Shown here one piece after another: positions 57,538 through 64,000 of a stretch of DNA of 64,000 nucleotides (positions are counted from its first letter, which is position 1; each line of letters begins with the position of its first letter). The notes under the pieces were generated by a model. It did no database searches. It was not told where the DNA came from and worked only from the letters and a program-made list of their open reading frames with translations. Both the position numbers and the translations under genes were made by a program. Origin of the DNA: CAKSFT01 sp045544615 (GTDB lineage: Bacteria; Bacillota; Clostridia; UBA1381); the NCBI GenBank assembly GCA_045544615.1, contig JAZPZI010000020.1, positions 15,652 through 79,651 on the forward strand, read 5' to 3'.

Positions 57538-57767
57538 TATTCACTCTCCGTCAGTTTTTCCTCATACTGCCGAAGCTGTTCGCTGTCGGCATCAAAACAC
57601 ATTTGAGCTAACGAAAGATTTATTTTACCCATTTCCTTATAGCCCTTCTTCAGTTTCTTCTCCAAAGCAGTAATCCGGGGATTTTCTATCCTCAGGCGTA
57701 CCGTTTTTTTATTCTTCTCGGAATTTACCAAAGTTAGCTTGAAACAGACCCTTATTAGTTGTGACAA
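57537..57767 (-). CDS. mazE: MazE-like antitoxin (NdoAI/CopG type)
   Basis: 76 aa in this reading. It lies between alr and mazF as the NdoAI antitoxin does. The N-terminal DNA-binding ribbon is hard to see; the middle and end (LEKKLKKGYKEMGKINLSLAQMCFDADSEQLRQYEEKL) fit the toxin-binding helices. TTG at 57767 is used with AGGGGG ten bases upstream; TTG at 57731 is an alternative that would shorten the N-terminus. Confidence 0.8.
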   Translation of the reverse strand: MSQLIRVCFKLTLVNSEKNKKTVRLRIENPRITALEKKLKKGYKEMGKINLSLAQMCFDADSEQLRQYEEKLTESE

Positions 57768-57793
57768 AGTAATCAGGCCCCCTGTAAATAAAT

Positions 57794-58951
57794 TTAGTTT
57801 ATCAGATAATTAACTTTTCCTACCGTTTCTCCTCCTTTTTTGTAGATTCTGGGTATTCGTCTTGAAACCATACAGACAATCTCATAATTTATTGTGCCGA
57901 GAGCATCTGCTAAGTCTTCTGCCACCACATCACCGTCGCCAAAAATAATTACTTCGTCACCTACTTTTATATTATGAACATTTGTGACATCAATCATACA
58001 TTGGTCCATACAAATTCTTCCGATAACCTCGCAAGTTTTTCCTCCGGCAATCATTTTTGCCTTTCCGGTGAGAAGTCTTGTATACCCGTCTGCATAGCCA
58101 ACAGGCACGGTTGCAACCTTCGTCTCTCTGTCGGCTATGTACCGTCTTCCGTAACTGACGCTTCTTTGATCAATCGTTTTTATATGTGAAATGCGTGACT
58201 TGAATTTCATTACGTACCGTAATTTGAGCTGAGTTTTGTCCACCTCATCCGACGGATAAAGTCCATATAAAATCACGCCTGCTCTTACCATATCAAGATG
58301 TGTTTCAGGGTGCATCATAATAGCACCGCTATTGGCAATATGCCGGATCGGGATTTTTAATCCCTTCTTTTCGCACATATCACAAACTGTCAAAAACTCG
58401 GCAAACTGCTTTTTTGTAAACTCTTTATCTGCCTCATCCGATGTGGCAAAGTGCGAAAAAATCCCCTCAACTTCAATGTTTGGAAGCTTCGAAATCCTGA
58501 TTATCTCATCGGTCATAGCATCATCATCTACACCTGCCACATACCCGATTCTTGACATTCCTGTATCAATTTTTATATGCACAAGACATTTCTTCCCCTG
58601 GGCTATCGCCTCATCTGAAAACGCCTTTGCAGTATCATAATCAAACACAGTTGCTGTAATCCCGTTTTCAATTAGCATCCTTGCCTCCGGGCAACCAGTA
58701 GCACCAAGTATCAGTATTGGTGCATCAATTCCTGCACGCCTTAACTCTATTGCTTCATCAAGGTCTGCAACTGCAAGTCGGTCAGCACCGTTTTCCAATA
58801 AACATTTGCTCACCTCGACCGCACCGTGCCCGTAAGCATCAGCCTTGACAACCGCCATAACAAGAGCGTTTTTGTCGGTTTTTTTGCGGATATTTATAAT
58901 ATTTTCCTTCAGGGCATCAAGGTCAATCTCCGCCCAGGTTCTTGTGTTCAT
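57794..58951 (-). CDS. alr: Alanine racemase
   Basis: 385 aa. PLP lysine motif VVKADAYGHG (Lys ~ residue 39), catalytic tyrosine region SYGRRYIADRETKVATVPVGYADGYTR, and ICMDQCMIDVT. It makes D-alanine for peptidoglycan and teichoic acids. Start ATG at 58951 has GGAAG seven bases upstream; upstream extension is not family-like. Cluster acpS-nnr-alr-mazE-mazF is the Firmicute norm. Confidence 0.96.
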   Translation of the reverse strand: MNTRTWAEIDLDALKENIINIRKKTDKNALVMAVVKADAYGHGAVEVSKCLLENGADRLAVADLDEAIELRRAGIDAPILILGATGCPEARMLIENGITATVFDYDTAKAFSDEAIAQGKKCLVHIKIDTGMSRIGYVAGVDDDAMTDEIIRISKLPNIEVEGIFSHFATSDEADKEFTKKQFAEFLTVCDMCEKKGLKIPIRHIANSGAIMMHPETHLDMVRAGVILYGLYPSDEVDKTQLKLRYVMKFKSRISHIKTIDQRSVSYGRRYIADRETKVATVPVGYADGYTRLLTGKAKMIAGGKTCEVIGRICMDQCMIDVTNVHNIKVGDEVIIFGDGDVVAEDLADALGTINYEIVCMVSRRIPRIYKKGGETVGKVNYLIN

Positions 58952-59003
58952 ATATAAACTTCCTTTCAAAATCCACAATAATAGTATATCATACTTTCTT
59001 TTT

Positions 59004-60524
59004 CTATTCCAGTGGTAATATAAGGTGGATGGCATCTATGATATCACAGGCAGAAAGTGAGTCTTTGCCTACCGTCTCTGCCGCCTTATCACCTGCCGAT
59101 GCGTGGCAAAAAACTCCAAGCACCGCAGAGTCCTGAGCACTCATTCCCCGTGCAAGATATGCACCAATCATACCCGACAAAACATCTCCGCTTCCGCCTG
59201 TCGCCATGCCATTATTCCCCTTAATATTAATATACTGTTCAGAGGTCGGGGCTGTGACAACTGTTTTTGAGCCTTTGAGTACCAGCACCACACCGAACTC
59301 ATCGCAAAATCTCAACGAATGGGACAGTCTGTTCTTTCTGACATCCTCTGCATCGCTGTTGATAAGCCTTGCAAACTCCGCCTCGTGCGGTGTTAAAATC
59401 ACATCACAACCGCAGTTTTCCAGCATCTCGGGATTTTTAGAGAGTGCGTAAAGTCCGTCTGCATCAATCAAAACCGGAACCTTCGATACCTTCAAAATCT
59501 CCGAAAGCAGTATTCCGATAGCATCACTTCTGCCGATTCCCGGTCCGAAACAAACCGCATCATACCCGCCAAGAATTGATATAAGCTTTTCCGTTGCTTC
59601 CTCCGAAAATGCGCCGTCAGAATCGCTCATCGGAATCGTCATTGCCTCGGTAAGCTTTACCTCCATAATGGCATTTAGCGATTCAGGGATAGCAACACTC
59701 ACCAGACCGCATCCGCACTTGATTGCCGCCTCGGCAGCCATTGCAGGTGCACCCGTCATACCCTTTGAGCCGCCGATAATCAACAGCTTTCCATAGTCGC
59801 CCTTGTGAGAATTATCACATCTCCTCGGCATCAGGCTCTTTGCAAAAGCCTCATCTATAATATTAGTATTTATGTCCTCTAAAATATATTCCGGAATTGA
59901 AATATCCGAAAGCTTAATCTTTCCACAGCAATCCGCACCCGGGAATGCAAGCATTCCGAGCTTATATGCGGCAAATGTAACTGTCATATCTGCTTTTACT
60001 GCAACTCCGGCAATCGAGCCATTATCTGCATTCACACCGCTCGGAATATCAACCGAGAGTACAAACCTTGCATACTCGTTTATTGCCTCTATCACGGTTT
60101 TCGGTACGCCTGTTATCTCGCCCGAGATACCCGTTCCGAATATCGCATCAACTACTATATCAAAGCTGAGTATTTTATACTTCAAATCCTCATCCTCGTC
60201 GATGTGCGAAAATTTTGTGCCCATCTTCTCGAGGATTTCATAATTTATCAGCGCATCTCCTGAAAAATTGTTCCCCGAAACGAGAAAAATCTCGCAGTCT
60301 ACGCCCATATTCAAAAGATGTCTTGCTATAACAAAGCCGTCACCGCCGTTATTGCCTTTTCCGCAAAAAACAGCAACTCTTTTTCCGCTCACACCAAGCT
60401 TTTCAAGCTCCCGCACACAGGCAAGACCCGCATTTTCCATAAGAACGATGCCGGGAACTCCGCCATATTCGGTTGCCGCCTTATCCGCAAGCCGCATCCG
60501 TTCTGCAGTACACGCCTTTATCAC
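59004..60524 (-). CDS. nnr: Bifunctional NAD(P)HX epimerase / ADP-dependent dehydratase
   Basis: About 506 aa. N-terminal YjeF_N epimerase domain (GIVLMENAGLACVRELEKLG, VAVFCGKGNNGGDGFVIARHLL, DAIFGTGISGEITG) and C-terminal carbohydrate-kinase-like dehydratase (GDYGKLLIIGGSKGMTGAPAMAAEAAIKCGCG, NGMATGGSGDVLSGMIGA). It repairs damaged NAD(P)H hydrates. Start: GTG at 60524 has AGGAGG eight bases upstream, whereas TTG at 60530 is only two bases away from it. Confidence 0.94.
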   Translation of the reverse strand: MIKACTAERMRLADKAATEYGGVPGIVLMENAGLACVRELEKLGVSGKRVAVFCGKGNNGGDGFVIARHLLNMGVDCEIFLVSGNNFSGDALINYEILEKMGTKFSHIDEDEDLKYKILSFDIVVDAIFGTGISGEITGVPKTVIEAINEYARFVLSVDIPSGVNADNGSIAGVAVKADMTVTFAAYKLGMLAFPGADCCGKIKLSDISIPEYILEDINTNIIDEAFAKSLMPRRCDNSHKGDYGKLLIIGGSKGMTGAPAMAAEAAIKCGCGLVSVAIPESLNAIMEVKLTEAMTIPMSDSDGAFSEEATEKLISILGGYDAVCFGPGIGRSDAIGILLSEILKVSKVPVLIDADGLYALSKNPEMLENCGCDVILTPHEAEFARLINSDAEDVRKNRLSHSLRFCDEFGVVLVLKGSKTVVTAPTSEQYINIKGNNGMATGGSGDVLSGMIGAYLARGMSAQDSAVLGVFCHASAGDKAAETVGKDSLSACDIIDAIHLILPLE

Positions 60525-60539
60525 ACACAAAACCTCCTT

Positions 60540-60899
60540 TTATTCTTCAATTATAACATTTGCAACAGCATACTTTTCAGAATGTGAAATGCTGACAAAT
60601 ATCCTTTTTCCATTAAGCTTTTCTGTAAGGCTTCCTCCAACTTCGATAAACGGCTTTCCGAGCCCGTCACGAAGTATTTCAACATCCTTTAACTCAAACC
60701 CTGAAAATCCCGTACCGAGTGCTTTCGAAAAAGCCTCCTTTGCGGCAAAATTTCCCGCAACAGTCTCTGCACGCATATTCTTTTTCAGGAAATACTCCTG
60801 CTCTTTTTCCGAGAAAAATCTTTTGGTAAAATTGGTATTTTCTATCGCCTTTTGAATCCGCTCTATCTCGATAATATCGATTCCCGTTCCGAATATCAT
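60540..60899 (-). CDS. acpS: Holo-[acyl-carrier-protein] synthase
   Basis: 119 aa. Motifs GIDIIEIERIQKAIE (metal Asp), FTKRFFSEKEQEYF and AGNFAAKEAFSKALGTGFSGF (catalytic Glu/Lys), ending VSISHSEKYAVANVII. It transfers phosphopantetheine to acyl carrier protein. Start codon shares a base with the DUF6106 stop; ends 15 bp before nnr. Confidence 0.96.
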   Translation of the reverse strand: MIFGTGIDIIEIERIQKAIENTNFTKRFFSEKEQEYFLKKNMRAETVAGNFAAKEAFSKALGTGFSGFELKDVEILRDGLGKPFIEVGGSLTEKLNGKRIFVSISHSEKYAVANVIIEE

Positions 60900-61444
60900 C
60901 AGAATTCCTCCTCGAGGAATACCGCCGCAGGATTTGCAAGACGGATATTTTTAACCATGTTATCGCTGAGCTCAAGGTTTATTCTTATCTTGCTTCCGTC
61001 TTTTTTGCTGATAACATCTGTAACATAGATATTTTCAGCCTTTTTGGAGCTGACATAATAGTATTCTCTCGAAATCTGACCCGAGTGCTTCATACACTCT
61101 GCCACCTTCGGATTTGTTCTCTTTCCGAAATACTCAATCTTTTTGAGGTTGACAGTAGAAATATGTGCTCTTCTGCTCTTTGCCTTAATGCGGTCAATGT
61201 CGAGCTCGTGGTTTGTAAGAGTGAACTCATACTCAACCGACAAGCCTGCAGCGAACTTGATATAGAACCACCATACACCGACTACCATCAAAAGGTTCAA
61301 GCCCATAAAAGTCTGACCAAACATCAGAAAGGCAAGCAAAATAAATCCAGTAATTCCTATTGCAAGGATTCCCAGAAGCACTATAAGCACAAAATCCTTT
61401 GCCTCCATCTTTTTCTTAATCAAATACTCACAAAAAACGTCCAT
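60899..61444 (-). CDS. Two-helix membrane protein, DUF6106-like
   Basis: 181 aa. Two adjacent membrane segments (FVLIVLLGILAIGITGFILLAFLMF and LNLLMVVGVWWFYIKF) followed by a cytosolic PH-like domain (VEYEFTLTNHELDIDRIKAKSRRAHISTVNLKKIEYFG...KKDGSKIRINLE). The tail is similar to the clostridial DUF6106 group; function is unknown. Start ATG with AAAGGAG upstream. Upstream of acpS in the same direction. Confidence 0.82.
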   Translation of the reverse strand: MDVFCEYLIKKKMEAKDFVLIVLLGILAIGITGFILLAFLMFGQTFMGLNLLMVVGVWWFYIKFAAGLSVEYEFTLTNHELDIDRIKAKSRRAHISTVNLKKIEYFGKRTNPKVAECMKHSGQISREYYYVSSKKAENIYVTDVISKKDGSKIRINLELSDNMVKNIRLANPAAVFLEEEF

Positions 61445-61461
61445 TTTAAAAATCTCCTTTT

Positions 61462-62046
61462 TTATAAATTTTCTTTTACTTTATCATATACCGCCCGCAA
61501 GGCACGCCCTCTGTGACTGATTGCATTCTTCTCGTCATCATTTGCCTCACCAAAGGTTTTGCCAAGCTCGTCTGCAAAAAATATCGGGTCATATCCGAAT
61601 CCGTTCTCGCCGTGAATTTCGGTTGTAATTCTTCCCGGGGCTCTTCCCTCTGCCGAAAACTCTCTGCCGTCGGGTAGTATCATAACCACCGCCGATGTAA
61701 AGGATGCCGAGCGGTTTTCCGCTCCCGAGAGCTCGCCGAGTAACTTGTCCATACGGTCACGGTCGGTCGCATTCTCGCCTGCATATCTTGCAGAATAGAC
61801 ACCCGGTGCACCGCCCAGGGCATCAACCATAAGCCCGGAATCGTCTGCGACTACCGCCTCATGCGCAATCTCAAAGACCGCTCTTGCCTTTAGCCTTGCA
61901 TTATCTAAAAAAGTCTCACCAGTTTCCTCAACATCGATGTCTATCCCTGCCTCTGCCTGGGATACCACCTCAAACCCGAGAGGTGCGAAAATCTCTCCGA
62001 TTTCCCTGACCTTTCCTTTGTTTTTTGTCGCTGCTATGATTTTCAT
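61462..62046 (-). CDS. rdgB: XTP/dITP pyrophosphatase (RdgB/HAM1)
   Basis: 194 aa. Motifs IIAATKNKGKVREIGEIF, VVADDSGLMVDALGGAPGVYSARYAG, NGFGYDPIFF and SHRGRALRAV. It hydrolyses ITP and XTP to the monophosphates so that these are not put in DNA. Start ATG with GGAAG upstream; 17 bp ahead of the DUF6106 gene. Confidence 0.96.
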   Translation of the reverse strand: MKIIAATKNKGKVREIGEIFAPLGFEVVSQAEAGIDIDVEETGETFLDNARLKARAVFEIAHEAVVADDSGLMVDALGGAPGVYSARYAGENATDRDRMDKLLGELSGAENRSASFTSAVVMILPDGREFSAEGRAPGRITTEIHGENGFGYDPIFFADELGKTFGEANDDEKNAISHRGRALRAVYDKVKENL

Positions 62047-62133
62047 GTTATCTGCTTCCTTTTCGGTTTACTTACTATACTTTATTTTACTATACTAAAA
62101 CCTTTTTTTCAATGGTTTCTCAAAAAAATTAAC

Positions 62134-62164
62134 AAAAAAACGGATTTTTAAAAATCCGTTTTTG
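62134..62164 (-). terminator. Terminator after xerD
   Basis: AAAAACGGATTTTT / AAAAATCCGTTTTT palindrome with T-runs. The gap 62047-62234 is otherwise empty. Confidence 0.8.
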
Positions 62165-62234
62165 ATGTTCTTTTTTCTTTTACACAAGTTTTAAAAAACT
62201 TTGCTTGCAGTAGAACGACTTTTTCAAAGCCTGC

Positions 62235-63113
62235 CTACGCTCTTGGGTGTGCTTTTTGGTACACATCCTTGATTTTGCTGTTCATAAGCTGCGAATAAAC
62301 CTGCGTCGATGAAATGTCAGCATGGCCGAGCATTTCCTGAATCGAGCGAAGGTCTGCTCCGTTTTCCAGAAGATGTGCCGCAAAGGAATGCCTCAAAGTG
62401 TGCGGTGTGATTTCCGCCTCAATTCCTGCCTTTTTCTGGTACTGCTTTATTATCTTCCAGAACCCCTGGCGCGATAGATGTGCACCGTTACAGTTTACAA
62501 ATAGAATATGCTCCTTCTCATCCTGGCAAAGCTCAGGTCGTGAATGAAGAATATAATCACTCAGTGCACCCTTGGCAATAGTTCCGATTGGCACTACTCT
62601 CTCCTTTTTTGTGCCCGAGCACTTTATGAATCCTAAATTCAGGTTTACGTCATTGATGTCCAAACTTATAAGCTCCGAAACCCTGATGCCTGTTGCATAC
62701 AAAAGCTCCATCATGGCCTTGTCTCGCTTACCTTTGATATCGTTAATGTCGGGCTGTTCAAGCAACAGTTCAACCTCCCTCGGTGATAAAATGCTTGGAA
62801 GCTTCTTTTCCACCCTCGGGGTCTCTAAGTTACTTGTCGGGTCAGGGATTCCTGCACCCTGATCGTTTATATATGCATAAAATGCCCGTAGCGATGCCAA
62901 AGTCCTCGATACCGTAGAAGTTGCCTTTCCATCCTTTTGCAACTTCAGAAGGTATGTAAGAACGGTTGTTTTTGTCGTCTTTTTAATGTCGGTAATTCCG
63001 CTCGTATTAAGGAATCTGATGTATTGCGAAACATCTCTTTTGTATGACTGTATTGTATTCTGGGATTTATGCTTCGAGATAAAGCACACAAACCCCTCAA
63101 TATAGTCTGTCAT
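62235..63113 (-). CDS. xerD: Tyrosine recombinase XerD
   Basis: 292 aa. N-terminal SAM-like core-binding domain (1-90: YIEGFVCFISKHKSQNTIQSYKRDVSQY) and catalytic domain with ATGIRVSELISL (Arg), HTLRHSFAAHLLENGADLRSIQEMLGHADISSTQVYSQL (His, Arg, His, Tyr). Complete set for XerC/D chromosome-dimer resolution. Linked to spoIIM as in other Clostridia. It is a housekeeping enzyme, but is also the only recombinase in the window, so it could be tested for use of the spoIVB sites. Confidence 0.94.
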   Translation of the reverse strand: MTDYIEGFVCFISKHKSQNTIQSYKRDVSQYIRFLNTSGITDIKKTTKTTVLTYLLKLQKDGKATSTVSRTLASLRAFYAYINDQGAGIPDPTSNLETPRVEKKLPSILSPREVELLLEQPDINDIKGKRDKAMMELLYATGIRVSELISLDINDVNLNLGFIKCSGTKKERVVPIGTIAKGALSDYILHSRPELCQDEKEHILFVNCNGAHLSRQGFWKIIKQYQKKAGIEAEITPHTLRHSFAAHLLENGADLRSIQEMLGHADISSTQVYSQLMNSKIKDVYQKAHPRA

Positions 63114-63290
63114 ACCTTTTCCTCCTACAGATATAAAAAATGCAACATTGGTTTACATAACATTGTTACATTTATATTTCTAAAACATATCAAACATTAG
63201 AATTATAGCACATATTTTTTGATTTGTATAGCTTTTTTTCGTAAATTTTTAATTTTTGTGTACTTTTTTCGCAATAAGATTTCAGCTTTG

Positions 63291-63857
63291 TTACATTCGG
63301 GTTACAATAAAATCCATAAATATAGTAGTTATGTAACCGTCCAAAAAGGACGAAGCACAAAATATAGCCATAAATATCGCAGATGTAATCAGGTACTCTT
63401 TTTTTGCTCCAAATTCACGTTTTCTTGTCAAAATGCCGAAATTTATCGAATATCCACCGAAAAAAACAAGAGCAATAGCAAAAACAACTGCAGAAAACGC
63501 ACCCGATAATGTCAGCAAAAATCCACGCCAGCCCATAAGCTTCATCAAGGTCGCCGCCGTAAAGCCCGACACAAATCCCCGAAATATCCCGACACTAACG
63601 GTAAGAATTGCACCAAGTTTAAAAAAACCCGCAAAGAATATTGCCAGAAACACAGGCAGATTTTCAATCAGCGATGCCAGAAAGATTTCGGGCTTTGAGC
63701 GGATATTGTTCTCAAAAAAATCGGTTATGTATTCCCTCAACTCATCAACAGCAGACGATGCGATATTTCCCGAATACACGCTGCCCAACACCACACCAAG
63801 TGCAAGTGCACCTATCATAATCACAACCGACACGGTATTTCTTCTGTGATTTGCCAT
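63291..63857 (-). CDS. spoIIM: Stage II sporulation protein M
   Basis: 188 aa with five membrane segments. Motifs IGALALGVVLGSVYSG, LIENLPVFLAIFFAGFFKLG and GFVSGFTAATLMKLMGWRGF fit SpoIIM. It works with SpoIID and SpoIIP in dissolving septal peptidoglycan during engulfment. Start ATG at 63857 has GGAGG nine bases upstream; the ATG at 63863 is too close to it. The gap 63114-63290 holds no gene. Confidence 0.95.
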   Translation of the reverse strand: MANHRRNTVSVVIMIGALALGVVLGSVYSGNIASSAVDELREYITDFFENNIRSKPEIFLASLIENLPVFLAIFFAGFFKLGAILTVSVGIFRGFVSGFTAATLMKLMGWRGFLLTLSGAFSAVVFAIALVFFGGYSINFGILTRKREFGAKKEYLITSAIFMAIFCASSFLDGYITTIFMDFIVTRM

Positions 63858-63961
63858 TTCCATTCTCCTCCGACAGTTAGTAGTAAATCCTATTCGGTCG
63901 ACGGAAAATTTATTACAAAAAAGCAGCTAAAAAGGCGGTTGACTTTTTTGCGGCTTTTGAT

Positions 63962-64000
63962 TTTTTAGGGGTATGGAAAAAACGTTGGGATTAAAAAAAC
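63962..64000. repeat. Left end of a second copy of the 28928 palindromic element
   Basis: TTTTTAGGGG..GGAAAAA..TTGG.AT.AA.AAAC matches 28924-28960 at most positions with few gaps; cut by the window edge. Lies upstream of the spoIIM start. Confidence 0.6.

Noticed and set aside
62235..63113. XerD-like recombinase as the cassette integrase
   Set aside because: It has housekeeping XerD features and the conserved spoIIM linkage and lies outside the cassettes. Use of the spoIVB site in trans is possible but not supported by sequence.

Overview
The window reads as chromosome of an endospore-forming Clostridia bacterium (Bacillota), probably an uncultured anaerobic relative of the Oscillospiraceae/Lachnospiraceae. 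Supporting this are spo0A, spoIVB, spoIIM and a SleB-type hydrolase, S-layer-homology (SLH) surface proteins, strong AGGAGG ribosome sites, TTGACA/TATAAT promoters with 17-bp spacers, glycyl-radical chemistry and classic Firmicute gene orders. The placement is inferred from gene content and order; no similarity search was run.

Layout. 1-0.9 kb: 3' end of an SLH surface protein. 0.9-2.9 kb: a permease and a TIM-barrel sugar isomerase. 3.1-6.7 kb: the conserved ylxM-ffh-rpsP-khpA-rimM-trmD operon. 6.7-9.8 kb: SNF2 helicase. 10-14.5 kb: an AraC regulator followed by an unusual operon (creatinase-like M24 protein, sensory-rhodopsin-transducer homologue, creatininase-like amidohydrolase, DUF4432 mutarotase-like protein). 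14.6-21.8 kb: two unrecognised proteins, an amidohydrolase, comEC and holA. 21.9-22.3 kb: tRNA-Pro(CGG) and a duplicated tRNA tail. 22.3-31.4 kb: pgsA, sleB, comF, a CBS-domain membrane protein, an SLH-cyclophilin fusion, a GH29 fucosidase, a zinc-ribbon protein, a DnaQ-like exonuclease, a P-loop/Asp23 fusion and yebC. 31.4-36.9 kb: jag-yidC-yidD-rnpA-rpmH (without dnaA next door), hslO, and cdaR-cdaA for cyclic-di-AMP. 37-41.3 kb: an LTA-synthase-like protein and pcrA. 41.4-42 kb: a four-helix-bundle protein and a strikingly ordered hairpin array. 42-57 kb: spoIVB and spo0A, normally neighbours, are forced about 13 kb apart by three foreign metabolic cassettes. 57-63.9 kb: acpS-nnr-alr-mazE-mazF cluster, rdgB, xerD and spoIIM.

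The main discovery candidate is the spoIVB-spo0A interval. The intact spoIVB is followed by three cassettes, and further copies of the spoIVB 3' end lie after each one (46333-46461, 50375-50506, and a truncated one at 55902-55985). Two of these copies still carry their own terminator, and both are preceded by the same ~28-bp sequence. This is what serial site-specific integration into the spoIVB 3' end would leave if each element carried a replacement gene tail. No integrase lies in the array. Cargo is a sugar/polyol operon under a SorC regulator, a glycyl-radical enzyme with its activase, and a sugar isomerase/esterase/hydrolase-like operon, the last two next to AraC regulators.

The second candidate is the 177-nt array at 41756-41932. 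Perfect small hairpins are separated by a constant heptamer (four TCGATAT, then four ATATCGA), so the whole can fold into a tree with a heptamer trunk and paired side hairpins. It lies immediately upstream of the four-helix-bundle gene. Smaller leads are the creatinase/ASRT operon, the tRNA tail duplication, and a palindrome-rich repeat at 28928-29079 whose left end recurs at the right edge of the window.
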